Assembly: GCF_000472965.1 (NCBI RefSeq)
Contig: NZ_AXAU01000022.1
Location: 45,803 to 109,802 of the forward strand
Direction of reading: 5' to 3'
From: Bradyrhizobium murdochi
GTDB taxonomy: Bacteria; Pseudomonadota; Alphaproteobacteria; Rhizobiales; Xanthobacteraceae
DNA: 64,000 nt
The position numbers were made by a program, and so were the translations under genes. The notes below the pieces were generated by a model. The model was not told where the DNA came from, did not search any database, and saw only the letters and a program-made list of their open reading frames with translations. Below, one piece after another: positions 42,491 to 50,975 of this stretch; position 1 is the first letter of the stretch; each line of letters opens with the position of its first letter.

Positions 42491-45247
42491 GTGGACCGCA
42501 ACAACATCAACCCATTCAGCCCTGGTGAGTTTCAGGCGTACAACGCCACGCTGCAGCAGCAGGAGCAAGAACCGGGCAATACGAGCCAGCAAGCGAGGTT
42601 TGAGCAGCAGCTGAGCGAGCTGCAACACAGTGCGTTTTATGAGAGCTCCGCAGAAGCGGGTTCGCCTGATGGGCAAACCGCAGACGGAGGTGAAGCGATT
42701 CGGCGCACTGATGTCGGCGATTCGATGCAGGTGGCGCCCATTCAGGGCCACTCATTCAGCAGCACGCGCCAAAGCGTAGACATATCCCATACTCCCTTCG
42801 GCCGTTCGACTGAAGTGCCGTCCAAGCGAAGCCGCGAGAACGATGGCCCGGACGAGGAGCTTTTTTCTAGATTCCGCGAGGCATCAAAGAAAAGCCGAGC
42901 CAGCGATGGCACAATCCGCGAGGAAGCCAAGAAAAGCGGACCAAGCGATCGCACGATCCGAAGGGATCTAGAGGTACTGCGCAACTTCAGCGCCTGGCGT
43001 CAGGCGAAGCAGAAGCCACCAATCAGCAGCCAACTAGAGAATCTTCAGGCATTGGGTGCCGAGGGGAACGAGTTTGCGGCCAATGATGTTCGCTTGGCCG
43101 CTCGTATCGAGGCAGCGTTGACAAGGCTCGAGCAATTCACAGTCGGAGCGCCGGTGACAACGTTGACGCGGGGCGGCCGGCCGGTTGAGGCTCCCGTCAC
43201 CGCAGTCGGAGCGTCGGTGATGACGTTGCCGCGGGGCGGCCCGCGGGTCGAGGCTCTTGTCCCCGAGGACGAGGCGCTCATCAACGCTGCGTCTGACGAT
43301 GGCGTTAAGCGCGGCTTTGCGGCGGTAACCATGCAGGAGTACCGTAGGGCTCTTAACAGCTTCGGTAGGTGGCTCAACAAACGCGGGGTGAGCATTACTC
43401 AGGCTGGCCCCGAGGAGCGAGACCGCTATATTAACTCTGGGAAGGGCTCGTATCTTAGAGAGTTTCCACGCGCGTGGAATCTTCTTCAGGACTACCGACA
43501 ACGCGCCAACGCGCCGCAGCCGTTCCCGCCTCAGGAAGTTTCCCCCAGCGCGGATGACGAGGCGCTTTTTCTCGAATTCAACGAGGTGGCCCCGAAAATC
43601 GGCGTGAACCTGTGGGCACTTCGCCAGTTCAGCGCCTGGCTTCAGGCGACACAGAAGGCCTCAATCACCGGTCGAGTTGAGAATCTAGAGGCTTTACGTG
43701 CCGAGGCCGACGAGTTTGCGGGCGATGACGTTCGCTTGCGCAATCTTCTCAGGACGGCGTTGCCAAGGCTCCGGCAATATCAACAAGCTGTCGAGGCGAA
43801 CCGAGCGCTGGGGTTGGGTCCACCGGAACAAGCGGGCTCGCTCGCCGGGCAAGGCGCTCCGCAGCCGAGCTCGCTTCAGGAGCTTGCGGCAACGTCCGCT
43901 ACCCCGAGCGAGGGAGCGTGGGATTGGTTTAGGGAAGTGATGCAAGAACCAGCTCCGTCATCGTCCGCACCACACCGTGGCTTGCAGCCCAGCTCGTATC
44001 AGGAGCTTCCGGCAACGCCAGCCACCCCGAGCGCGGGAGCGTGGGATTTGTTTACGGAAGTGATGCAAGAACCCACTCCATCGTCCACACCACACCGTGG
44101 CCTGCAGCCCAGCTCGTATCAGGAGCTTCCGGCAACGCCAGCCACCCCGAGCGCGGGAGCGTGGGATTTGTTTACGGAAGTGATGCAAGAACCCACTCCA
44201 TCGTCCACACCACACCGTGGCCTGCAGCCCAGTTCGTATCAGGAGCTTCCGGCAACGCCGGCTACCCCGAGCACGGGAGCTTGGGATTGGTTCAGAGAGC
44301 AGATGCAAGAACCCACTCCGACATCGTCCACGCCGTACCGTGGCTCGCAGCCCAGCTATTGGGACTGGCTTAGGGAACAGGTGCAACAACCCGAGCCATC
44401 GTCGTCTGCCAGGGCTGCGCCGTCAAATATCTACGGCGGCCTTGAGCCAGTGCCTGATCCGAATGCGCCCACAGTGTCTGAGTTGCGTGACGATGCGCAC
44501 TCTGCGCCGGCGCGTGGTATCGCCAGACCACCGTCGTTCATCGGGCCATCATTGCCCCCTCAAGAGCTAGCGGAAATCGGACATATGGTCGACAACTGGA
44601 GCCACCGTTCCCAACCTGCCTCGGACGCCCTGATCGACATACTCGGTAACGTCGGTCTCTTGCCGAATCAGTTCGGCCCAACACAGTTCACCATCGAGCG
44701 TCAGCTTTACTCGGCCACGTTGGGACCGGGAGGACGCAGCGACGTTCAACTCATCCATCACCCGCGTGCTAGCCAGATGAGTGAAGTCCAAAGATCCCGT
44801 CAGCCGCTCCAGGAGCCTGCGTCATCGTCGTCAGCCAGCGCTCCCTCAGACGTTTATGGCAGTGTTGAATCACTGGTTGATCTCAATCCAATCACACGGT
44901 CCGAGTTGAGTGACCATGCTCAGCCGGTGCGGGGCGCCGGCTCGTCGTCTCCCGGATCATCAGGGGCCTATCGCTGCCGAGCGGAGTTACCGGATATCGG
45001 ACCTTTTCTCGGCGACGATTGGAACCACAGGCGCTGGGACAATCAAGGGCGGGGCCGAGAGGTCTCGCACAGCGGCATGTTGTACATACTGAACACGTGG
45101 AACCTACTTCCGACCCCGCAGAACCGGCGGATAGAGTTCACCATAAACGGTGAGCTCTACACGGCCGAGTTGAGGAGCAGGCAAAGTAACGCGATCTTGG
45201 GATCCGGCCACGTCGTTTATCTCATCTATCACCCTCAAAGTGACTGA
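42491..45247 (+). CDS. Modular T3SS effector, NopD/Bel2-5-like without peptidase, 918 aa
   Basis: GTG 42491 gives MDRNNINPFSPGEFQAYN, matching the starts of two other effectors here. Residues about 140-450 hold three degenerate helical repeats like phage-integrase SAM domains (ALNSFGRWLNKRGVSI; LRQFSAWLQATQKASI; LRNFSAWRQAKQKPPI). Next come 4.5 tandem 40-residue repeats with SSYQELPATPATPSAGAWD. Two spacer units (SNIYGGLEPVPDPNAPTVSE; SDVYGSVESLVDLNPITRSE) are each followed by a C-terminal domain (WSHRSQPASDALIDILGNVG; LLPTPQNRRIEFTINGELYT). I recall similar spacers and SAM-like repeats in NopD/Bel2-5, which end in a SUMO-type protease; none is visible here. Confidence 0.7.
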   Translation: MDRNNINPFSPGEFQAYNATLQQQEQEPGNTSQQARFEQQLSELQHSAFYESSAEAGSPDGQTADGGEAIRRTDVGDSMQVAPIQGHSFSSTRQSVDISHTPFGRSTEVPSKRSRENDGPDEELFSRFREASKKSRASDGTIREEAKKSGPSDRTIRRDLEVLRNFSAWRQAKQKPPISSQLENLQALGAEGNEFAANDVRLAARIEAALTRLEQFTVGAPVTTLTRGGRPVEAPVTAVGASVMTLPRGGPRVEALVPEDEALINAASDDGVKRGFAAVTMQEYRRALNSFGRWLNKRGVSITQAGPEERDRYINSGKGSYLREFPRAWNLLQDYRQRANAPQPFPPQEVSPSADDEALFLEFNEVAPKIGVNLWALRQFSAWLQATQKASITGRVENLEALRAEADEFAGDDVRLRNLLRTALPRLRQYQQAVEANRALGLGPPEQAGSLAGQGAPQPSSLQELAATSATPSEGAWDWFREVMQEPAPSSSAPHRGLQPSSYQELPATPATPSAGAWDLFTEVMQEPTPSSTPHRGLQPSSYQELPATPATPSAGAWDLFTEVMQEPTPSSTPHRGLQPSSYQELPATPATPSTGAWDWFREQMQEPTPTSSTPYRGSQPSYWDWLREQVQQPEPSSSARAAPSNIYGGLEPVPDPNAPTVSELRDDAHSAPARGIARPPSFIGPSLPPQELAEIGHMVDNWSHRSQPASDALIDILGNVGLLPNQFGPTQFTIERQLYSATLGPGGRSDVQLIHHPRASQMSEVQRSRQPLQEPASSSSASAPSDVYGSVESLVDLNPITRSELSDHAQPVRGAGSSSPGSSGAYRCRAELPDIGPFLGDDWNHRRWDNQGRGREVSHSGMLYILNTWNLLPTPQNRRIEFTINGELYTAELRSRQSNAILGSGHVVYLIYHPQSD
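43860..44400 (+). repeat. Tandem 120-bp coding repeat, about 4.5 units
   Basis: Units begin near 43860, 43980, 44100, 44220 and 44340. Units two and three differ at a single base over 120, showing a very recent duplication. Unit length keeps the reading frame, so copy number can change without breaking the effector. Confidence 0.9.
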
Positions 45248-45759
45248 AGAACGCGCTTGCGCTGGGGGTCCCCGAGTTCTTCGTTTCGATGCGCCCAACA
45301 TCCCATGGCAGCGAAACTGCGAATTCCGACGATCTCCCGCGCGTGTACCGACGCGCTGCGGCCTGCGAGATGATTTCGCCACCATTCCGGGATGATCTCG
45401 CCGGGCGTGGAGGCGTCTTCTGCGGATGCTTCTGGCTCCGAGCAAGTCGCACGGGATTGGGGCCTGACCTGCCAGCGAATAAGGAACGCCCGGACGGTAC
45501 TAGACATGAACTCCGCCAGCGCCCCTAGCTCTCGAAGGAGGTACTCTCGGCAGTCTCACGGCATTGAGCAGCTGATCGATATTGCCTCGAAATGCTACGA
45601 GGACCGGATCTTTTCTTTGTTCAGGAACGTTAGGCCGCAGAAGTGGCAAAGCCGTTGATTTGCTCTCAGATAGAGACAACAGGGAGCCTACAAGCTGGAA
45701 ATCCGTAGCATTTTTCTCCGCTGACGCTGGTGCCCAACCGGCTTCTCGGCGCTGAGAGA
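45248..45759. other. No supported gene
   Basis: Nothing recognisable between the effector stop and the start of the duplicated rhcC1 block. Confidence 0.35.
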
Positions 45760-46310
45760 GCGTGGCCGCGCCTGTCGTTCGGCCACGAGGCCGTTGAGCG
45801 TCTGGTCCACTAGCCCCATGAAGCGTGGCGGACCGCTATTCCCGGTGCCGGTCTCTCAACATAGCGCTCGTCGGAGATGTTGAGTGCATCGAGGGCCGCT
45901 TTGAACGCATCGAAGCTGATCGGCTTCAACACAAGCAGACGACTTTGCGCCTCGATTGCAGCAGATACGGAAAGCGCGCCCATCATTGTATCATTGAAGA
46001 TTTTAGAGAGTGGTCAATGGTCGAGGAACTCGCGCGGTGGCAAATCCGGCATGCGCCCGCGAATCCGGCCCTTCACCTCGGTGCAGACGTTTACTCTGAT
46101 ATTGAGGTTGTTACCGAATTCCAGCAGTGCGGCAGACAGGTCCTGATCCAGAACCGTGTAGCTATTAGCTGCCGAAGGCAGCGAGAGCGGAGCCCCAAAC
46201 GCCGTGAGTATCCCGGTGGAAAGGAAAACTCCTGCGCCCGCAACTCGGTTCAAAATGTTCAGGATCGTGCGTCGGCTTAGCATTCCAAAGTCCCTTCGGC
46301 CTGAGAACAA
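45760..46310 (-). pseudogene. rhcC1: rhcC1 second copy, broken
   Basis: The first 98 codons (from 46310) match the intact rhcC1 almost throughout, including YTVLDQDLSAALLEFGNNLN and GRIRGRMPDLPPREFLD. A stop then ends the frame at 46014 where the intact gene reads LDRLTNLYNLQWYY. Similar DNA continues to about 45760 with indels (GCCGTTGAGCGTCTGGTCCA shared). The last third of the gene is missing. Confidence 0.8.
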
Positions 46311-46376
46311 GTATTAAGGCTTCACCTAAATTGGAAGCCAAACGTGATCTTTAAAATGGCCTTATGGCTCGCGTGT

Positions 46377-46412
46377 TCGTCAGCTTGCGGTCAGCTCGCC
46401 TCTTTACGGTAT
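46377..46412 (+). promoter_or_regulatory. tts box of the nopB-rhcU operon
   Basis: CGTCAGCTTGCGGTCAGCTC, continuing GCCTCTTTACGG. It heads the main machine operon, about 47 bp before the first nopB ATG. Confidence 0.75.
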
Positions 46413-46458
46413 TGACCATCAATTCTTAACAACGGCGACTCTCATCGCCGCCAAACCA

Positions 46459-46983
46459 ATGACACCTTCGATCATGCTAGGCGCTACGCCGATCTCTCTG
46501 AACCCTGCCGACGGTCTATCAGGGCTCTGCCAGCCGGCAGTCATCGGCCAGCAGAGCCAGTTTCAGCAGACTCTTTTGCATGTCGCTTCGACATCAGACG
46601 CTGCCTCCTCAGTTACAGATAGGGCAGCGTCCGTTCCTGCTGTGTCAGAGGTCCAGCGTGCAACAGTGCAGGCTAGCCCGCCTGGCGAGCGCGTGCTCCA
46701 GGCTCTCTCTTCGATGTATCGGGGCAACCCCGTTCCTTCTGTAACGAGCGGCGGTGTGGTGGCCATTTCGAAGGCCGTTCAACCTGGGCCGGCCGCTCAG
46801 CCGCTGTCTCGGTCGCAGCTAGTCGGGACGAACCCCGCGGGCAAACCGGAAGGGGTGCTCGACTTCGACGCGATGGTCGCGGGTCTGCGCGACGTTTACA
46901 AGGGTGTCGTCGAGGTTTCGCTTGTGTCCAAGAGCACCAGCGCGGTCAGCTCATCTTTGAACAAATTGCTATCGGCGGGCTGA
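46459..46983 (+). CDS. nopB: NopB (NolB), secreted inner-rod/pilus-associated protein
   Basis: The first gene of the main operon. The 174-residue protein is Ser/Ala-rich and unstructured at first, with a helical C-terminus (FDAMVAGLRDVYKGVVEVSL, then SSSLNKLLSAG) like the inner-rod SctI family. NopB is exported and needed for effector delivery. Two starts are possible, 46459 and 46474 (MLGATPISLNP); only the second is preserved in the dead copy at 41628. It directly precedes rhcJ as in other rhizobia. Confidence 0.85.
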   Translation: MTPSIMLGATPISLNPADGLSGLCQPAVIGQQSQFQQTLLHVASTSDAASSVTDRAASVPAVSEVQRATVQASPPGERVLQALSSMYRGNPVPSVTSGGVVAISKAVQPGPAAQPLSRSQLVGTNPAGKPEGVLDFDAMVAGLRDVYKGVVEVSLVSKSTSAVSSSLNKLLSAG

Positions 46984-46988
46984 GTTCG

Positions 46989-47855
46989 TTGACGTCTGGT
47001 TTCATCTATGGACAAAACGGCCATGCCCGCCTATCCGGTCGGCGGTTGCGTGTTTTTGCCGTGCTATCGCTTCTCCTCCCCTTGATTGGCTGTAAGGCCG
47101 ATCTCTACACCAAAGTGCAGGAGCGCGAGGCCAATGAGATGCTTGCTCTCCTGCTTAGCAAGGGCGTCGATGCGGTGCGTGTTACTGCCAAGGACGGGAC
47201 CAGCACGATCCAGGTCGAGGAGAAGCAGCTAGCCTATTCGATTGAGCTACTAAATCTCGAGGGGTTGCCACGCCACCCTTTCAAGAACCTCGGCGAGGTG
47301 TTCAAAGGATCGGGCCTGGTTGCCTCGCCGATCGAGGAGCGCGCCCGCTACGTTTATGCCCTGAGCGAAGAATTGTCGCGCACGATCAGCGATATCGACG
47401 GCGTCATATCCGCGCGTGTCCACGTTGTTTTGCCGAAAAATGATCTATTGCGCCAGGACACGATGCCGTCCTCAGCGTCGGTGTTCGTTCGACATAACTC
47501 CAATGCAAAGCTCTCGCTCCTGCTACCGCAGATCAAGATGCTGGTCGCCAACAGCATCGAGGGCCTATCCTATGACAAGGTGGCGGTGGTCTTTGTGCCG
47601 GTTGAGCGGGCTCCGCTTGAGCAGCCGGTCCCGCCAGCTGCGTCCGCTCGGTCGAAAAAATCCATTTCAGATCCGGTACTTGCGGCCGCTATCGGGGGAG
47701 GCGGCGCTGCCGTTGGCCTTCTGTGCTACATATTCCTGGGCTCTCTTATGCGTCAGCGCGCCCAGCCGTCGCGCGCGCGATCCAGATTTGGCATTCGTTC
47801 GAACGTGCCCGCTATCCAGCCTCCCAGTAAAAAGATCGCTTCCGACAAGGCATAG
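46989..47855 (+). CDS. rhcJ: RhcJ (NolT, SctJ) inner-membrane ring lipoprotein
   Basis: A lipobox-bearing signal (FAVLSLLLPLIGC) is followed by KADLYTKVQEREANEMLALL, the YscJ/PrgK/FliF-like core. A C-terminal membrane segment (AAAIGGGGAAVGLLCYIFLG) lies near residue 240. With 288 residues it is typical. The start used is TTG 46989, which leaves a rather long pre-signal stretch; a later TTG at 47046 (MRVFAVLSL) would be more usual for a lipoprotein signal. It is coupled to nopB by a 5-bp gap. Confidence 0.92.
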   Translation: MTSGFIYGQNGHARLSGRRLRVFAVLSLLLPLIGCKADLYTKVQEREANEMLALLLSKGVDAVRVTAKDGTSTIQVEEKQLAYSIELLNLEGLPRHPFKNLGEVFKGSGLVASPIEERARYVYALSEELSRTISDIDGVISARVHVVLPKNDLLRQDTMPSSASVFVRHNSNAKLSLLLPQIKMLVANSIEGLSYDKVAVVFVPVERAPLEQPVPPAASARSKKSISDPVLAAAIGGGGAAVGLLCYIFLGSLMRQRAQPSRARSRFGIRSNVPAIQPPSKKIASDKA

Positions 47856-47865
47856 GAGTGAGCAA

Positions 47866-48504
47866 ATGCCCATGCCGCTGCCATCCGCCGGTTCTGATAC
47901 GTGGTCCGAATCGCTCTCTGAGGGCCTGCGCGAGCTTGCTGCCTCCACCCATCTGACCCGATTTGCTGCCCGTCTTGATGGGCGGCTGTCGTCTTCGACT
48001 TTAGTGCGGCTACAGAAAAGCTCAAGGCTGCAGATAAGACTTGCTGAAATGCTGCTTGCTAATCAAATGGACTCCAACGGCCGTAACTGGGGAGATGATC
48101 TTCTGCTCGGCCATGATCCGAGTAGGGCTGCTTTGCTTGCCGGCAGTATCTGGCATGCTCGCTCGCTCCTAAAGCTCGTCTCAAAGCAGCATCTTGCGAT
48201 TCTGCTCGACCGTATCGGGGCAGAAGCGCACGCTTTCGGTATCCGGAACTTGGCCAGCGCGGTCGCAATCGCAGCTACCGCTGATCCGGAGCAGCTTTCG
48301 CAACAGATTGAACACGATGGCCATGCCTGCCTAGGTGCTTGGCTCGACGAAGCCTCGGCACTTGATCGCACGCGCGTGCTGTTACGCTTGCCCATGGGCA
48401 CTGCTGCCGAGAATCCAGCGGCCGAACACCGCAATGCCGCGGGCTCAGTGCTTTCCTTGGTGATAGCCCATTTGTTGAGGGAGACGCCACGGCATGACAG
48501 CTGA
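47866..48504 (+). CDS. nolU: NolU (SctK-like) sorting-platform protein
   Basis: The 212-residue cytosolic protein lies between rhcJ and rhcL, the NolU place in rhizobia. It is helical with no membrane segment (GLRELAASTHLTRFAARLDG; LRLPMGTAAENPAAEHRNAA). SctK-type proteins link the ATPase complex to the inner ring. ATG 47866 has AGGAGTGAG upstream. The stop overlaps the next start by 11 bp. Confidence 0.85.
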   Translation: MPMPLPSAGSDTWSESLSEGLRELAASTHLTRFAARLDGRLSSSTLVRLQKSSRLQIRLAEMLLANQMDSNGRNWGDDLLLGHDPSRAALLAGSIWHARSLLKLVSKQHLAILLDRIGAEAHAFGIRNLASAVAIAATADPEQLSQQIEHDGHACLGAWLDEASALDRTRVLLRLPMGTAAENPAAEHRNAAGSVLSLVIAHLLRETPRHDS

Positions 48505-49117
48505 TGACCCAGCGCTGCCGGTGGCCCCCGAGATACGGCCGCTCGGGCCTCTCATATCGGCTGCCGAGATCGGGATCTGGTGCGATGCCGTAGAAGCGCG
48601 CGCGGCTGCCGAGCGGCATCTGCAACGCGTTCGCGGCTGGGGACTGACAGCTTATAAGCGGGAGCGAGCGCGCGGCCGTGCGGATGGCTTCAAGAGCGGC
48701 GCCGAGGAAATGTCTCGGCTGATCGCGCAGGCTACTTCCGCACTTGCGCAGCGAAAAGCCATTCTGGAGCAGGAGTTGCCGCAGCTCGTCATGGAGATCG
48801 TGAGCGATCTGCTGGGCACGTTTGATCCAGGCGAGATGTTGGTGAGGACCGTTCGTCACGCGATCGAGCAAAAATATGGTAGCGCGGAAATTTGCCTTCA
48901 TGTCTCTCCTCTGAAAGCCGATGCGCTGGCGCGCGAGTTCGCTACGTGCGATGGACAGGAGGGCCGGCCGAAAGTGCGGGTTGATCCGGATCCGGCTCTA
49001 ACGACAGAGCAGTGCGTGTTGTGGAGCGAATTTGGCAATGTGGACATTGGAGTTGCCGCGCAGCTCCGAGCTCTACGCCTTGGCCTGGGTTTGCCTTCAA
49101 AGGAAGACGGACCGTGA
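48494..49117 (+). CDS. rhcL: RhcL (NolV, SctL) ATPase stator
   Basis: The 207-residue protein resembles FliH/YscL. It has a charged helical middle (KRERARGRADGFKSGAEEMS) and a C-terminal globular part (VRVDPDPALTTEQCVLWSEF). SctL holds the ATPase RhcN and connects it to RhcQ. It overlaps nolU at its start and rhcN at its end (GTGA), indicating translational coupling. Confidence 0.92.
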   Translation: MTADDPALPVAPEIRPLGPLISAAEIGIWCDAVEARAAAERHLQRVRGWGLTAYKRERARGRADGFKSGAEEMSRLIAQATSALAQRKAILEQELPQLVMEIVSDLLGTFDPGEMLVRTVRHAIEQKYGSAEICLHVSPLKADALAREFATCDGQEGRPKVRVDPDPALTTEQCVLWSEFGNVDIGVAAQLRALRLGLGLPSKEDGP

Positions 49118-50463
49118 CCACATCATCAACCCATGCGGCGGGAGAGAGGAATCTGCACGCCGCGCTATCGTCTCTGAAATCTACAGCAAAGCATATCGAC
49201 ACGCGTGCTGTACGAGGGCGGATCACACGGGCGGTCGGCACCTTGCTCCATGCCGTCTTGCCAGAGGCCCGTATAGGGGAGCTTTGCCTGTTGCAGGATC
49301 CCCGCACCGGATGGTCTCTCGAGGCCGAGGTCATCGGCCTATCGCAAGATGGGGTATTGCTCACTCCTATTGGTGATATGGCGGGCTTATCCAGCCGAGC
49401 AGAAGTGGTCGCGACCGGACGAATGCATGAAGTACCGGTCGGCCCCGATTTGCTTGGCCGGGTGATCGACAGCTTCGGCCGGCCAATCGACGGAAAGGGT
49501 CCAATCAACGCCGCTCAAACTCGTCCGCTGCGCGGTAAAGCACCCAACCCAATGACAAGGCGCGGTATCGAGCGAACATTCCCACTCGGCGTCCGTGTCT
49601 TGGATGGGCTTCTGACATGTGGCGAGGGGCAGCGGATCGGCATCTACGGAGACCCAGGGTGCGGTAAGTCGACGCTCCTGTCGCAGATTGTAAAAGGCGC
49701 GGCTGCCGACGCCACCATAGTCGCATTGATCGGTGAGCGCGGTCGTGAAGTGCGGGAATTCATCGAGCAGCACCTTGGTGAGGTAGCGCTTCGCCGAACC
49801 GTCGTTGTCGTTGAGACCTCCGACCGCTCGGCAATGGAACGAGCGCAATGCGCTCACATGGCGACGGCACTCGCTGAATATTTTCGTGAAGAAGGACTTC
49901 GCGTCGTCCTGATGATGGACTCATTGACGCGCTTTAGCCGCGCCATGCGCGAAATCGGCCTTGCCGCAGGAGAGCCGCCGACGCGGCGCGGCTTTCCGCC
50001 ATCGGTTTTTGCGATGCTTCCTGGCCTGTTGGAGCGTGCCGGCATGGGCGAGCGCGGCTCAATCACGGCCTTCTATACTGTGCTTGTCGAAGGCGACGGC
50101 TCGGGTGATCCAATAGCCGAAGAATCACGAGGCATTCTTGATGGCCACGTTGTTCTCTCACGCCTTTTAGCTGCACGCGAGCATTTTCCAGCTATTGACG
50201 TATTGTCAAGCCGCAGCCGCGTGATGAATGCGGTCGTCTCTGGATCGCATCGAAAGGCGGCTTCCTTCTTCCGTGACCTGCTCTCCCGCTACGCCGAGGC
50301 CGAGTTCTTGGTGAAGGTTGGCGAATATAAGCAAGGCAGTGATCCTCTGACAGACCGGGCAATCAATTCGATCGAGGAGTTGCGGAAATTCCTGCGTCAG
50401 GGCGGAGACGAGGCGTCAAGCTTTGAGGAGACGGTCACATGGATGTCACGTCTGACCGCGTGA
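49114..50463 (+). CDS. rhcN: RhcN (SctN) T3SS ATPase
   Basis: This is the hexameric ATPase that strips chaperones and unfolds cargo. The Walker A motif reads GDPGCGKSTLL near residue 180. The Walker B region is VVLMMDSLTRFSRAMREIGL, and the downstream GEPPTRRGFPPSVFAMLP block is the family signature. GTG 49114 overlaps the rhcL stop and gives 449 residues, the normal size; the frame is open to 49012, but those codons read the rhcL end in a second frame. Confidence 0.95.
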   Translation: MTTSSTHAAGERNLHAALSSLKSTAKHIDTRAVRGRITRAVGTLLHAVLPEARIGELCLLQDPRTGWSLEAEVIGLSQDGVLLTPIGDMAGLSSRAEVVATGRMHEVPVGPDLLGRVIDSFGRPIDGKGPINAAQTRPLRGKAPNPMTRRGIERTFPLGVRVLDGLLTCGEGQRIGIYGDPGCGKSTLLSQIVKGAAADATIVALIGERGREVREFIEQHLGEVALRRTVVVVETSDRSAMERAQCAHMATALAEYFREEGLRVVLMMDSLTRFSRAMREIGLAAGEPPTRRGFPPSVFAMLPGLLERAGMGERGSITAFYTVLVEGDGSGDPIAEESRGILDGHVVLSRLLAAREHFPAIDVLSSRSRVMNAVVSGSHRKAASFFRDLLSRYAEAEFLVKVGEYKQGSDPLTDRAINSIEELRKFLRQGGDEASSFEETVTWMSRLTA

Positions 50464-50969
50464 ATCGTGTCCAGGCCTCGAAATTGCGGCTAGTGAAGGA
50501 TATGAGACAGCGGAGCGCCCTTCGTGAGGTGTCCAACATGGAGGCCCAGCGCCGCACCGCGCTTCAAGCGGTGGAGCAAGCTGTCCGGGATCTTGCAACG
50601 GCCGAAAAAAGCCAAGCGGCGCTCGAAGCGGAGCTTTACCGAGAACTGGCATATTCTGATTCGCTATCTGTCGAAGAGCTCGATCGTCGCTGTCACATCG
50701 TCATTGGACGGCTCAAAGCTGAGATCGCAGGAGCACGCCGAACGCTTGAGGAAGCGCGCGCCGCTCAAGAGCGGGCCGAGACGGCGGTCTTCGAGGCGAG
50801 GACTATTTTGACCAAGTGCTCAGCTGCGAGTCACAAATGGCAGCAAATTGAAGGCGACGTTCAGCGCGCGAGTGATGCCCATTCAGAGGCGGAAGCCGAG
50901 ATAGAGGCCGATGATGAGGTTTTGCTTCGGTATGGCAGTGGTTCGCGTACTCACACGGCTGGCGACTGA
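50439..50969 (+). CDS. SctO-type central stalk protein (y4yJ-like)
   Basis: The 176-residue protein is almost entirely coiled coil (TALQAVEQAVRDLATAEKSQ; EIAGARRTLEEARAAQERAE), as in YscO/FliJ proteins that sit in the ATPase centre. It overlaps the end of rhcN by 25 bp and precedes rhcQ by 6 bp, the usual order. It corresponds by position to y4yJ of NGR234. Confidence 0.85.
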   Translation: MDVTSDRVNRVQASKLRLVKDMRQRSALREVSNMEAQRRTALQAVEQAVRDLATAEKSQAALEAELYRELAYSDSLSVEELDRRCHIVIGRLKAEIAGARRTLEEARAAQERAETAVFEARTILTKCSAASHKWQQIEGDVQRASDAHSEAEAEIEADDEVLLRYGSGSRTHTAGD

Positions 50970-50975
50970 ACTCTG

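Noticed and set aside
43860..44400. Tandem repeats considered as a CRISPR array
   Set aside because: Units are directly adjacent, 120 bp long, coding and in frame; there are no spacers and no cas genes.
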